From positions 10,158,083 to 10,222,082 of the forward strand of contig CM022670.1 in assembly GCA_012295275.1 (NCBI GenBank): 64,000 bases of DNA. The letters are read 5' to 3'. The position numbers were made by a program, and so were the translations under genes. This document shows positions 25,901-37,045 of the stretch, in pieces. The notes under the pieces are model-generated. The model did no database searches and was not told the DNA's origin. It worked only from the letters and a program-made list of their open reading frames with translations. This DNA comes from Chrysomallon squamiferum (taxonomy: Eukaryota > Mollusca > Gastropoda > Neomphalida > Peltospiridae). How positions within the stretch are numbered: position 1 is the stretch's first letter; each line of letters starts with the position of its first letter.

Positions 25901-28900
25901 AGCACATACATACTTTAGTGGACAATTAAGATACCCTAATCTAAAATTTGAATTCATGAAGATTATATATTCAGAAAACAATTATTATTTCTTAATATAA
26001 ATATGAAATGAGTCTAGTGTTAATAACAAAATATTTCCCATATTGAAAAATCATCATTATTTTGTAAAAAGTAAATTTCAGTTTCAGAAAATAACTGTGC
26101 TTGGTCATATACGTGTTGAAAATGAAGACACAAATATACAGCACACTATGGAAATATACAATTGTAAATATTATATTATAAATTAAACGTTTGGGGTAAC
26201 GAAAATAATTTTTTCACCTGGCCACAAAATAATCTAAATGCATGTAGAGCAATGTATCAAGTGTTTCATTGAAGAGAAGAAGATGACGCATAACACGAAG
26301 AGTTGCAGCTCTGACTTCTTTTGCTTCGTCAAATAAACCTATACGCAAACTAACAAACAAGAGCGGAAATTAAAAATATAATACAGCTCACCTTCTTAGG
26401 TAGCTGGAGAAATAACTTAAAATATACAAGTATTATTAACAATACAAACACTTTTTATGGTAACAAATAATTACTTTCAGGTTACATATACATACGCATA
26501 CAGATGTATGTTGTTGTTTTTGGTTTTTTGAAGTGTTTCAAGTACAGTTATATAATATTTATCCAAAATGTAATTACTTTGTTTCAATCAAACACCATTT
26601 TGAAGTGTCCATTTAGGCAATAGGAATGCAGATGTATACATATGTAACAAATTGTTAACTTAATTGCAATTTAGATAATCATGACTGATCAACATAATGC
26701 AAAACATTTTAATAAAAATAATATACTTTGATCAAATTAGAAATGTACACACTATACCAGACGAATGTTGTAAAAACTTACCAACACAGAATTTCTCTTA
26801 TGGTTAATCCAAGTGTTTGTTCTTTTGACAATTTCTTAACATGGTGAATAAGTCTTATGAAACAGTTTAAATAGCCAAGTTTCTTAGCTTTAGGGCACAA
26901 TTTCATTGACACAATACTCTGAAGTATTTCTTTAACATTTTCCTTAGGTTCTGAAAAAAAATTAAAATTAAAAAAAAAAAATATATATATACTAAAATGT
27001 CTATGAAATTGGTTTTGTATATTGTACAATATACAAAACCAATTTCAGTGAGTTCATCTTATTATAATTTAAATAAGTTAATTAGCTATCCAGATCATTG
27101 AGGATATATTTTTCTTTTTCATGTGTCTCATAGTATAAATTTTAAGTATTTACAAATACTGCTGCTGACAGCATTAATTATGATCAGATCAATATATCAA
27201 TATTCTGATCCAAACAGTGCATTGCCTTTGAAGTTTCAAAAAAACTTATATATATATTTTAAAGATTTACTTTTGTGTAAATTGTTAAAAGATTTGAAAC
27301 ACTGCATATGTTAGCAGGGTTTCATTTATAGTTAATTCAGATTAAATATACTTTTTACTTTCGATATGTTTAATGAATCTGTTGAAGCATATTTAAATAT
27401 CCATGTCATTACAACAGCTAATAGCAGCCAACTTTTTGTATGTGTCCATATAAACAACACAGATACAACAAAAATATTTTTGAACTGAAATCACCGAAAT
27501 TAATAACCAGACACAGAAAACAAATGGTTAAATTACACACACACATTCAGTTTCAATTATCTGAATTATTAATAAATAAATATATTATGTATATTGAAAT
27601 ACATAATTAGTGACACATATTGAAATAAAATAAATTAATAAGCAGTGCTAGATTTTTATAATAATAATATAATATATTGGTTAGCTAGTAAAACATATTG
27701 AATATAGTTGACGTGTACATAAACTTAAAACATTACTACAAAATCTGAAGTTAATCATATTTTATTGTGTTTACTGGTGTGAAAAAAAAAATAAAAATAA
27801 AAAAATGTATATTAAATAAACTGCACAAAGACTGAAAGAAAATATGCATATAACTTAGCAACCAATCAGTAAAGTTTGATTTTGTTATTAGGTTTAATTT
27901 TAAATAATTAAAAAAAATAAAAATAATGATCAGGTAAGATAAAAAAATCTGCTACTGTCAGATATTGGTCTGTTCTTATTTCTAAGCACAAGGGATATTT
28001 CATGTGCACTAAGACAGGAAAAGAAATACAGGTGTAATGAAGTAGACTGGATCAAGAAGTGTGGATCAAGAAGTGTGGATGATACACTCAGAGATTAATC
28101 TTGTTAATATTTCAAGAGCCATGAACATTTTTACTACAATCACTGGTTCCATTACTGCTGTCATGCCATTTTCATTTTCTAAAAGTCATTCATAGGTCAA
28201 ATATTTGAAAAGGTATGATTGGATCTCCATTATTGATTAATAAATGTTTTCAAAAATCAGTGTAGGTATAAACAGTAAACAGTAAAGTAAATTCACTTAA
28301 CAAGATGGATTGGTTTTCCCAATTCTTCCAGTTTTCCAAAGCATCCTAAACATTGGTAGATCAACACAGTAAATATGTTATATATTAAATTATATGTTAT
28401 TAATATTACATATTATTTATTTTAACCCACCAATATAATCATAATGAATATTAAGAATTACTTTTCTGATTATTTTGATACATTCACGTAACATTGTATG
28501 ACATATGCAGAAAAAAACACACAGAGAATTTTTCGATATGTCAGTTCACAGATATTTTAAATATACTTGTGCTGACGTAGGATGATACTGGAGTTATTAA
28601 TTAGTTTATGTTTTATCTTCTTAGTCAGTTATGAGTTATCAGTGCCGTAGAGGGTTCCTACGTGACAGAATCCGTTTCAGATGTGTTGTCACTCCTTGTG
28701 TCACTCCTTGTACATTTTATTCCAAGATTAAACAGCATTGATCAAATAACAGGCTCAGATATCGAAAACAGATTGTTTTCCTTTAATTTTTCCAATTTGT
28801 GTTAAATAACTTACCCTTGGTAAAGTCAAGACGAACTTCGCTTTCACTTTCATGGCGATCTGCAAGGCGAAAAGAAAGTAAAATCAACAGAATAAAAGGA

Positions 28901-29040
28901 AATGCAAAATATAAACAAAGCTGTATGGAAAACAAAATGTGAGTAAATTTTACTCTGCAAATGTTTGCAAATATGTTAAACATACTTCGGAATCGCCCAC
29001 TTCTTAGATTACGGCCCTGGCGAACCATTGAGGCCGCCAT
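8772..29040 (-). CDS. RICTOR: RICTOR, mTOR complex 2 scaffold subunit (complete, 35 coding exons)
   Basis: Rictor is the defining subunit of mTORC2, which phosphorylates AGC kinases such as Akt. Coding exons in transcript order: 28986-29040, 28815-28859, 26782-26950, 26218-26349, 25520-25710, 24837-25009, 24352-24416, 23825-23892, 23197-23279, 22647-22734, 22217-22307, 21791-21857, 21551-21631, 21008-21108, 20329-20506, 19734-19838, 19217-19263, 18645-18780, 18139-18198, 17486-17634, 16883-17009, 16404-16568, 16050-16205, 15668-15774, 15171-15258, 14714-14806, 14126-14232, 12657-13883, 12047-12206, 11638-11713, 11202-11339, 10670-10822, 9948-10071, 9327-9465, 8772-8882. They sum to 5,055 nt (1,684 aa; human about 1,708). 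Phases agree at every junction. Residues about 1-975 are the conserved helical-repeat body (for example HCLPTL, LLNHPRTRHY, HLYGQL). The 1,227-nt exon encodes a Ser/Thr-rich disordered linker. The C-terminal third keeps FIGLTLPVDI, a CLVC...HSH metal-site-like cluster near residue 1490, and FRLLTRRFVQELF. The intron after the exon starting at 22,647 has a GC donor. An in-frame ATG at 29,068-29,070 could add ten residues. Confidence 0.97.
8831..9110. repeat. About 141-bp tandem duplication spanning RICTOR's last exon start
   Basis: Unit one runs from about 8,831 to 8,971 and unit two from about 8,972 to 9,110. Both start with CACTCTTCTCC. Both share the exon core ATTCCTAGGC, the acceptor CTGTAAATATATAAA and the intronic stretch ending TTGATAAAAATG, with scattered substitutions between copies. 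Confidence 0.8.
8987..9022 (-). other. Second copy of RICTOR's last exon (alternative terminal exon candidate)
   Basis: A copy of the start of the last RICTOR exon, with its own acceptor (TTTACAG), lies about 141 bases upstream of it in the transcript. Spliced in phase 0 after the exon ending at 9,327, it would encode an 11-residue tail (YLQMPRNLLKL, then a stop). The main exon instead gives LLEEPRNLLG and 26 further residues. It is either an alternative terminal exon or a decaying copy. No expression evidence is available here. Confidence 0.5.
10074..10145. repeat. (AAT)n microsatellite abutting a RICTOR acceptor
   Basis: A run of AAT units, then AAC and AAT variants, sits directly against the acceptor of the exon 9,948-10,071. 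On the coding strand this is (ATT)n followed by CACAG, so the repeat occupies the place of the pyrimidine tract. Confidence 0.9.
19416..19507. repeat. (AAAAT)n microsatellite in a RICTOR intron
   Basis: About 18 copies of the pentanucleotide AAAAT in the intron between the exons at 19,734 and 19,217. Translation of this run gives only Phe/Ile/Leu/Tyr low-complexity frames. Confidence 0.95.
19900..20062. repeat. (AAAT)n microsatellite in a RICTOR intron
   Basis: Long AAAT-type tracts, interrupted in places, in the intron upstream of the exon 19,734-19,838. They have no coding potential. Confidence 0.9.
22740..22932. repeat. About 95-bp imperfect tandem duplication in a RICTOR intron
   Basis: Two similar blocks, about 22,740-22,840 and 22,850-22,932, both run from an ACAAATTA-type start through AAACATATAAT to TCAAATAATGTTTCC. 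They lie just upstream in the transcript of the exon 22,647-22,734. They are intronic with no coding potential. Confidence 0.65.
23896..24032. repeat. (AAT)n cluster abutting a RICTOR acceptor
   Basis: AAT repeats with a few variants begin immediately beyond the acceptor of the exon 23,825-23,892. On the coding strand they read ATT repeats running into TTTACAG. Confidence 0.85.
25208..25322. repeat. Short tandem duplication in a RICTOR intron
   Basis: The block AGTTATTAAGATATTT, then an AACTTTATATA stretch and AAAATAATACATAA, occurs twice about 60 bases apart with few differences. It is intronic, between the exons starting at 25,520 and 24,837. Confidence 0.7.
27005..27046. repeat. Perfect 42-bp palindrome in a RICTOR intron
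   Basis: The 21 bases at 27,005-27,025 (starting GAAATTGGTTTTG) are followed at once by their exact reverse complement at 27,026-27,046, with no spacer. It lies in the 1.9-kb intron between coding exons 2 and 3, about 55 bases from exon 3. It would form a full hairpin in RNA or a cruciform in DNA. It is not obviously a transposon end. Confidence 0.95.
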
Positions 29041-29160
29041 ATTGGTGGCTAAATAGTTGATGTCAGCCAATCAGTGCATTCTTACCAAAGTTGTGAGTCT
29101 CGATCTAAAGTATGTGTTAGATTCTAGTTATCTTCATTACTGAAACATTGTTATTAATCC

Positions 29161-29216
<56 letters not shown>

Positions 29217-29900
29217 TAAAAATGTTAAACCAGTCCGAATCAAAACAATTTATTTCATTAAATTTTATTAAAGAAATTTAATTTGTTTTTTCTTTAAAGA
29301 TGATTTTAAAAATTATTTTCGACCATTCCGATTTTCTAAAATCTATTATGTAGTCATGAACTTAGCTAATTATCAAATTTAAAAGAAACTTCGCTTAATG
29401 TGTGTTTGTCATAATTTTTTTTTATTAACATTCAAGGTTGCCGATGCAGAACAATACACTGCAGTGTAATTGTAATTTGCGAAATAATGGGGGGGGGTCT
29501 TTGATTATACACACACACATACACATAGTGACGTATAGTTTAGGTTAAATTATTAAAAATTAATAAAATTATAATTATATATCATTATATATTATTATTA
29601 TTATTATTATTATTACTTAACTAGAAGAAAAATCAAGAACAACAAAAGCATTGTTATGATCATGACAGGTAATGTATTACATTTTCATGATTTTGTTAAC
29701 TTACAAGTTACGTATGCACTAGTTGAATGTCGTTAGCGTATTTTTACATTGTTTGGTAATATTTAACTAGTTTTTCGAATAGTTTTTCGATAAATTTTGG
29801 TCTGTTATTTTCCTAGTAACAACTAATCATGATTATTATTATTTAATAACGAAATGATGAGAGTTAAGTCGTATGTTTGCATAACAGGTTTTCGACCAAG
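29041..29900. promoter_or_regulatory. Shared upstream region of RICTOR (minus) and DFPase (plus)
   Basis: This 860-bp spacer separates two start codons in divergent orientation. A CCAAT box lies at 29,067-29,071, only about 27 bases upstream of the RICTOR ATG. An (ATT)n tract at 29,165-29,216 and (AC)n at 29,508-29,526 occupy part of it. I see no clear TATA box for either gene. A bidirectional promoter is inferred from geometry only. Confidence 0.5.
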
Positions 29901-30568
29901 ATGGCTGCAGATAAAGCTGAGAAAGCTGAACTGTTCGAACCGCAGTTTACGAAAATTGCCGAAGGTCTTAGGGGTGCGGAAGGCCCTGTTTTTGACAAAC
30001 ATGGCAATTTTTTCGTGGTTGCACCCGAAGTTGAAAAAGATGGAAAACCTGCAGGACAGATTTTAAAGGTTGACTTAAAAACAGGAAATGTAAGTTTTAC
30101 TTTTCAGCCGACCACGCCCCCTTCTTATGCACTTTCGATTTGTAATGGTATAATTTTCATTACGACTACATTTTGTTTACAATCGGCTGGACACATAAAA
30201 AAAAAAAAAAAAATATAAAATGTGTGTTGTTTGTTTCATCTTTTATATTTTATTTTATTTTATTCTTCCATAAAGAATAATATTCTGTTACGGAAGGACA
30301 GATAAATTAAGGTAAAATGCTAAAAAGTTTCCTTCTTTTAGTGATTTCATGAAATAAATCAGTATCTTTTGGATAGTAATATTAAAAAAAACCCACTAAA
30401 ATCCTTCGGTAATGCTATGTGCTAATTAAAGTCGTAAATAAGCAATAACAACTATAACAACAATAATAGTAGATATTAAAATAAAATAAATAAAATAAAA
30501 TAAAATATTAGTAATAATAATTTTAAAAAATGGCTGCCCTATTATGTTTACATTAACCAATGTATATT

Positions 30569-30613
<45 letters not shown>

Positions 30614-30840
30614 AATAGATACACCAATCCAAATTAATGCTGATATAAACAAATTGTAAATGTATTGGCACAACACAGAAAACTTTATGAATTTGTATCA
30701 TTAGTTCTTCAGTACATGACTGTATTTATGAAAGATAGTAGTCTGTTTATTATCTTTAGGTGAACTAGTATGCCTTTAAGAGGATAATCTTTGTTCAACA
30801 ATGGTAATTAACAATCTGAATATATGTATGTATGTATGTA

Positions 30841-30907
<67 letters not shown>

Positions 30908-31006
30908 AAACACATGCACACACATACAAAAATAAAAATTTTTTAAGCTATACACACACACATTTTTGCATACATACACACACACACACATGCATACATA
31001 TATACA

Positions 31007-31040
<34 letters not shown>

Positions 31041-32997
31041 AAAATATATTGTGCATTTTTAGACCACAGTATTATGTGAGCCATCAGTTGATGGGTTTGG
31101 AGGGATCCCTGCTGGTTGCCAGTGTGATCACGATGGAAATCTGTGGGTTGCAGATATGAGGCTTGGCATCATCAAAGTCACACAAAAAGGGGAGATGACC
31201 CAGGTAGGTACCGTCAAGTTCTCTGAATAGGATTTTTGTCCCTTTGTTGCATTTACCGAAGATGGTACTTAATTAGATTATCTAAAAATCATAAATTATA
31301 TTTTTCATGATTTCATTTCTGTCATTTGTTTTTTGTTGCTTTTTTTTGGAAAGAAAATGTTTCATGTAAATAGGTAAATCATTGTGTGAATAATGAGTTC
31401 CAACCAGGCCATTAACAAATGATAATATTCATAATGCAAAGGAAGGAATAAAAAATGTTATGTTTTCATTAATAAAAATAAAACTTTCTGTTCTATGCTC
31501 AGACTGGCACTTTACATGTTACACCTGTGTTGGAATTTTTAAAATTATTATTTAATTGCAGATATGCACCAAAGATAGCGAAGGTCATACAATGCAAGGA
31601 TGCAATGACTGTGCCTTTGATTACCAAGGGAACCTGTGGGTAACCGCTCCTGCTGGGGAGATAGCGCCACACCCATATCGAAGGTCAAATGAGGTGAAAT
31701 TCTTAGTATTTTGTCATCTTGTTCCTGTAAAAAAAAAATAATAATAATAATAAAAAAAAAAAAAAAATAATAATAGTAATAATAATTAATTTTAAAAATT
31801 GCGAAAAGGAATTAATGTAAAGATTCTAAAATTCTGGAACCACTGTCATAGCATTTTTGATTGTTTAAGGCTATTTCAGATCTTGTACACTAAAAGTCAT
31901 TACTGTATTACCTCGAGTAATATAAACTTTCCTTTAAGTTATAGCTTGAATTTTTGTCTGAATAACCAATACCGACCAGGCCACTAACAAATGACGATAA
32001 TAATCATAAAACAAACCAAACAATAAATAACAACACTTTTAAATATTCATTTAAATGCTAGACACAATACTTGAGTATTTTATTTTTCCGTGTCAGGATG
32101 CTTTCGGTTCAGTGTACTGTTTGACAAAATCAGGACAAACAGTTCGCATTGATACAGGAATTTTGTTTCCTAACGGCGTTGCTGTTTCACACATGGATGA
32201 TGGCCGACCAAAGATGTTAATTGTTGCAGAAACATTTACAAAACTGCTGTGGTCTTACGACATTGTTGAAGCAGGGAAAGTCCAGAACAAAAAAATATGG
32301 GGAAAACTTGCAGGTACAAATATATTAAAATCAACTTTTTTTTATTCTCAGATGATCAGCGCACAATTAAATTCAGTGTCTGGATGAATATTTAATATAA
32401 AAACATATTATGATAATGGTTTTTCAGACGCCTAACTACTGAAAAAAAAAAAAGATCTTCTTGAATGTGATCAATCACAAACCATTATAAACATTGTCAG
32501 TATTTTATTTTATAATGTTGAATTCACTCCCATCAGATTTTTTAAAACTGATTAACATTCCTAGCTGCTAACAGAAACCAACACGTTACCAATTTGAGAC
32601 CCAGTAAATATTACTTTTATTATTTTCATGTACCTCTTTCTCCTTAAACATACCCATCAAACATTTGAAAAGATATTCAGGATCAGAAGTTCAGAAGTAA
32701 CATCACAAATGTTTGTTGATTTCAGGAGATCACACAGGTGGAGCAGATGGGATGGATTTTGATGAAGATGGGAATTTGCTTGTTGCACACTGGGGTAGTG
32801 GATTCATAGAAGTATTTTCTCCAGGAGGAGGGAAGCCTTTCAAGAGGATCAAGTGTCCATTTGAAAAACCAAGCAATCTGCATTTTGCACAGTCATCCAA
32901 CACAGTTTATACCACAGAGCATGACTCACACAGTTTGTGGAAATTTGAGTGGGAGAGAGCTGGGAAATTGCAGTTCTGCGACACTTTGATATTTTAA
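29901..32997 (+). CDS. Diisopropyl-fluorophosphatase (DFPase)-type calcium-dependent phosphotriesterase, complete
   Basis: Exons 29901-30089, 31063-31203, 31562-31693, 32097-32313 and 32726-32997 sum to 951 nt, 316 aa (squid DFPase is 314 aa). The protein matches the squid enzyme throughout, a six-bladed beta-propeller holding two calcium ions that hydrolyses P-F bonds of organophosphorus compounds; its natural substrate is unknown. Residues equivalent to the catalytic calcium ligands are present: Glu27 (GAEGPVF), Asn125 (GCNDCAFDY), Asn180 (FPNGVAV) and Asp234 (GGADGMDFDED). The structural or active-site histidines are His279 (NLHF) and His292 (TTEH). There is no signal peptide, so it is probably cytosolic. 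The ATG at 29,901 sits in AAGATGG and gives a start aligned with the squid protein. An upstream ATG at 29,854 is in another frame. Intron 1 carries large (AC)n and (CATA)n repeats. RICTOR is divergent upstream, and a broken copy of the last two exons lies 1.9 kb downstream. Confidence 0.96.
30571..31037. repeat. Microsatellite cluster in DFPase intron 1
   Basis: (AC)n at 30,571-30,613, a compound (TATG)n-(TG)n-(TA)n at 30,822-30,907, and (AC)n plus (CATA)n at 30,952-31,037. The last ends 25 bases before exon 2. Confidence 0.95.
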
Positions 32998-33013
32998 ATG
33001 AATTATTTGAGAT

Positions 33014-33250
33014 AAAAATATCTTTGATTTTGAAATTTAGCATCTACCTTGATATTTTAATTTAATACCAGTTGAGCATTCCTTATATGAAGTACTTGGG
33101 GTAGAAATATCTTAGATTTTAGAATTTTGCAAATTGTGGACCATGTACCTTGATATTTTTATTTAATACAAGTTTAGCATTACTTATCCAAAAAACTAGG
33201 GGATAGAAGTGTCTTAGATATTAAAAGTCTGCAAATGTTTGACATGATTT
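33014..33250. repeat. About 110-bp tandem repeat just after the DFPase stop
   Basis: Three decayed units, starting near 33,014, 33,106 and 33,207, share a TATCTTTGATTTT or TCTTAGATTTT start. The first two also share CTACCTTGATATTTT-like and TTTAATAC blocks. They overlap the left end of the MITE-like element at 33,069-33,439 and lie in the probable DFPase 3' UTR. Confidence 0.6.
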
Positions 33251-33439
33251 GATAGAACCTTTTTTGTATGTTTCTTAAATGGCTTATACAGATAGCTTGA
33301 TGGTATTTTAAAATGATATTCTTGATAATTAACAGATAAAAAAAAAAAATGTTTGCTAAGTATGGACCAGATATAGAGAGGCAAAATGTCAGAGTCTGGC
33401 TTGTCAAAGTTTTGGATTTGATAAAAGATGCTCAACCTG
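33069..33439. mobile_element. MITE-like element with CAGGTTGAGCAT-type inverted ends
   Basis: The left end reads CAGTTGAGCATTCCTTAT and the right end, on the other strand, CAGGTTGAGCATCTTTTATC. The right end is followed by TA. A second element with the same kind of ends lies at 44,078-44,357. The ends resemble, as I remember them, the termini of pogo/Tigger-type non-autonomous DNA transposons. No transposase is present. The element sits in the DFPase 3' UTR or flank. Confidence 0.55.
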
Positions 33440-33726
33440 TACCACTATGTTTATAGGTGATGGGAATGGGATTTTGTACATGTAGATGTGTAATAATGTT
33501 TTAATGTATGGTAATTTTAAAATCTATATTTTTTATGGCATTGTTTTGAAATCAAATAACTATATAAGGCATAATTTGATTTTCATATTACAAAACATAT
33601 AATTATGCCAGTTGCAAGAATAACTCCAAATGTCTTAGCTTACTTTTAGTAATGCTAATTTTTTAACTCGTGCTAATTAAAACATAATTAATTATCTTTT
33701 CTCCATGACAGACATTCTTTATGACG

Positions 33727-33732
33727 AATAAA
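33727..33732 (+). terminator. Candidate DFPase poly(A) signal
   Basis: AATAAA about 730 bases past the stop codon. Another lies at about 34,197. Neither can be confirmed from sequence alone. Confidence 0.35.
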
Positions 33733-34883
33733 GAAAATTATTATACCATTAAAAGTAAACATCCCTGCTAACATTTTTATTTGCTTTTACAAAATAGCTA
33801 GTCATCATTCAAAAGGTGCAGTTATAAATATTGTTATATACAATTCACTTTTTTGTTTGTGATTTATTTCTTATATGACATTAAATGAAGGCTAGGGAGA
33901 CACAATGTTCAGCATAATGAAACTTGAAAACCTGCTGATAAATTTCACATACCCTTGTCAATAATCTATTATGTACATTATGATTCTTTAAATTGTTATC
34001 ATAAACCTTTTTACGATTTTATATGTTATTTTATTTTTTATAACATTTTGTTTGTCAACTTTATTCAACTTGGCTTCATAGCCATTATATTTTATATTGT
34101 TATTTTATTTATTACTTTTAAAGGAAAATGCTTATATTACATAATTATATATGCAGCTTTATTTATTTAAATTTTAATATGAAGACATATTTATGTAATA
34201 AAATACATATCACTTTCATCTTAAATGGGTTTGTTATTCTAAAAAATTATTTTTGTCCATTTAACACAAGAATCCAACATTAAACCCCCTCAACAAAACA
34301 AAACAAAATGCAGCATAAATGAAAAACATTATACATTAACCTTATTCAAGTTAAAAAAATAATAATAATAATTTTTTTATTATTATATATATATTTTTTG
34401 TTTTCTTGTCACAAAATCATGATTCAGTTATATTTATCCCAGTAGTTCTGTATTAAATAACTACTGTTCTTTTGAAAAAAAAACAAACAACAGTTAGCAT
34501 GTCCATTTGTTTAGTGACTTTTTTTAAGATTTCACTGGAAAAAACTAAAATCTGGAGATCAGATACTATAATACAGTACAAAAACTGTTGACCTCACAAT
34601 AATGCGAACTGTTGTTTTGTATATAAAACTAAACTCCTTTTATCTTTAAAATGTTATGTATAAAAAGACATATAAATGGTCAAATGACAGTTTAGATTGT
34701 TAATATGTTATCATACCACTTTATTATTAGCAAAGGTTAGTGTTAGTAATAAAATTACTACATGAAATTACATAAAAACTAGTTTTTGTACACCTATATG
34801 TACACATAAAATTAACAAACAACTTTGTTTGTCAAACATTATTATTGACAGCAAGAAGACTGCCATTTTCATCTGATTTTCAG

Positions 34884-35734
34884 GAACCGTTTGGTTCAGT
34901 ATATTGTCTGACAAACAAAGGAAAGGTTGTGAAATTGATACGGGATTGTTGTTCCCTAATGGTATAGCTGTTATGCATGACAATGATGGCTTCCCCAGAA
35001 TATTAATTGTGGCAGAGACACCCAAAAGACGTCTCTGGGCGTATGATATAGTAGATGGTGGTTGGGTGAAAAACAAAAGAGTTATGGGGAAAGTTACCAG
35101 GTACAGAGTTTGATAGAAATTCTGATTTGAAAACTAGTGGTATGGTGTGTATAAAAATACCATTTATTTGATTACTTTCTAATTTAAAATATATAATAAT
35201 ATTATAAACGGATAAAAAAAAAAAAAAAAAAATGTCTTTGTAAATTGTTGATTTATAAAGTCATTATTAAAAAAATATATGTGCTTACCCATTTTTCTAA
35301 AAACGAGGAACTAGAATAATTTTCCGAAAGACATTATCTTTAATAATAATAATTATAAGAAGAACAACAACTGTCTTCTGGAGGATTTACGTATCTGTTG
35401 TTACCGTTCATTTAAGTAATTACTTGATCTTTTAGTATTAAAACTCAACTTTCCATCGTTCACAGGTCAGTTTCGTGGACCTGATGGGATAGACTTGGAC
35501 GAACATTACAATCTTCTGGTGACCTATCAAAGAAGTAGCAGCATCTTCGTCTTCCGGTCCGACGGAGGCTGGCCTGTCAAAACAATCAGATGTCCATTCA
35601 CGCGTCCAGGCAACCTTCACTTCAGACCAGAGTCTAGCGAGGTCTTTGTTACTGAGCATCAGTTTGACGGCTTGTGGATGTTTGAATGGGAATGCAAACG
35701 AAAACCACAAATGTGTGACATTAAGTCTTTTTGA
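34884..35734 (+). pseudogene. Second, damaged copy of DFPase exons 4 and 5
   Basis: Copy exon 4 is 34884-35100 and copy exon 5 is 35466-35734. Copy exon 4 is exactly as long as the intact exon (217 nt) and keeps its acceptor and a GTACAG donor. One base is missing after GTGAAA near 34,933 and one extra base is present near the donor (GTTACCAG against CTTGCAG). The middle of the exon is therefore out of frame, and an in-frame TAG follows near 34,970. Read in the shifted frame it still says FPNGIAV and LIVAETPKRRLWAYDI. Copy exon 5 is fully open to TGA and keeps the Asp (GPDGID), NLHF and VTEH motifs. AATAAA follows the stop by 7 bases (35,742-35,747). Exons 1-3 have no visible second copy. It could be a 3'-half tandem duplicate, a decayed alternative 3' end for DFPase, or an intact alternative exon spoiled by two base-call errors. 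Confidence 0.8.
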
Positions 35735-36131
35735 TGAAAGAAATAAACATTTCAATATGACGGTTGGAAATAAATAAATAAATAATTTGTGAAATTATTA
35801 TCATTATTAGATTAATTAAAGAAATGTATTGTAAAGCAATTCTAAAGGAAAAAAAATCACCAATATGTAATACTAATATAAAGATAAATATTTCTGTGTG
35901 AATTTTAGGGATTTTAAAGAAAAAACTTCAGACTAACCCACAGTGTATATCTAATTAAAAGAATTATATTTGAATCCCAAAGTTTTCAGGCGGCAGAAGT
36001 AACAGAAGTTCCTGATCGTCCATGACATCCGCACTTGAAACTTAAGCGATATATAAGAGAACATCAGTCACCTGAACCAACAACGCCGACAGTTGTATTT
36101 CATAACGTATTCTACCGGTGATATGTATTAA

Positions 36132-36177
<46 letters not shown>

Positions 36178-36240
36178 TGAATAAATAAATAAATAATTGT
36201 TTTTGTTTTATTTAATTTATTTTATTTTATTAATATTATG

Positions 36241-37045
36241 TTTTTCAGTCATAATTATATGGTAGCGTGTCAAAAAATTTAATATTTTATACAAAAGAGT
36301 GAAATCTTGGAAAAATAAAAACAACTTCTCAAAATACACACACAAATACACACACGCACACGCTCGCACAAATATACATAAATGCACAAAACTAACAGAA
36401 ATAAATATTTATTATATACAATACATATTTCTTACGAATTAGTTTATAATACGGTGCTGTTAAGGCTGTAATATTTGATATCTACATTGTTTACTAATTA
36501 CAGTAAAATTCGACAATTGCTTAAACAACATTAAATTTACAGAATTTTCAATCTTCTAAAACAATACACAATTTGTTATTACTTGTTTTTTTTACAGTGT
36601 AATGATACTACATACGTTTAAACACATACCACCACGCTACAAAATTAGCTGTCAATCATACGTTTTCTTGTTTTTTGACAATATAAGAGAGTAAATATTT
36701 TGTCGTTACTATAGATTTCTGTTATCTATTAGCAGCAAGGGTCTTTTATAATAATAAACCTTATTATGATTTTCAATCATAAGTATATTGTAGCGTGTCA
36801 AAAAATTAAATACTTTATACAAAAGGGTAAAATTTTGGAAAAATAAAAACAACTTCTCCAAATACACACACAAATACACACACGCACGCTATATATACTT
36901 AAACACATACCAACACGTTACAATATTAGCTGTCAATCATATGTTTTCTTGTTTTTTTGACAATATAAGAGGGTAAATATTTTTCGTAGGTATCGGTTTC
37001 TATTATCTATTAGCAGCAAGGGTCTTTTATAATAAAACACCTTCT
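36241..37045. repeat. Direct duplication with internal size difference
   Basis: Copy one (about 36,241-36,768) and copy two (about 36,771-37,045) both begin TTTTCAATCATAA or similar, then TAGCGTGTCAAAAAATT. Both end with TTAGCAGCAAGGGTC and then TTTTATAATAA. Copy two lacks roughly 250 bases from the middle. Within each copy an inverted pair (GTAGCGTG ... CACGCTAC; GTAGCGTG ... CACGTTAC) brackets the variable part, suggesting a small foldback element inside a tandem duplication. Confidence 0.8.
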
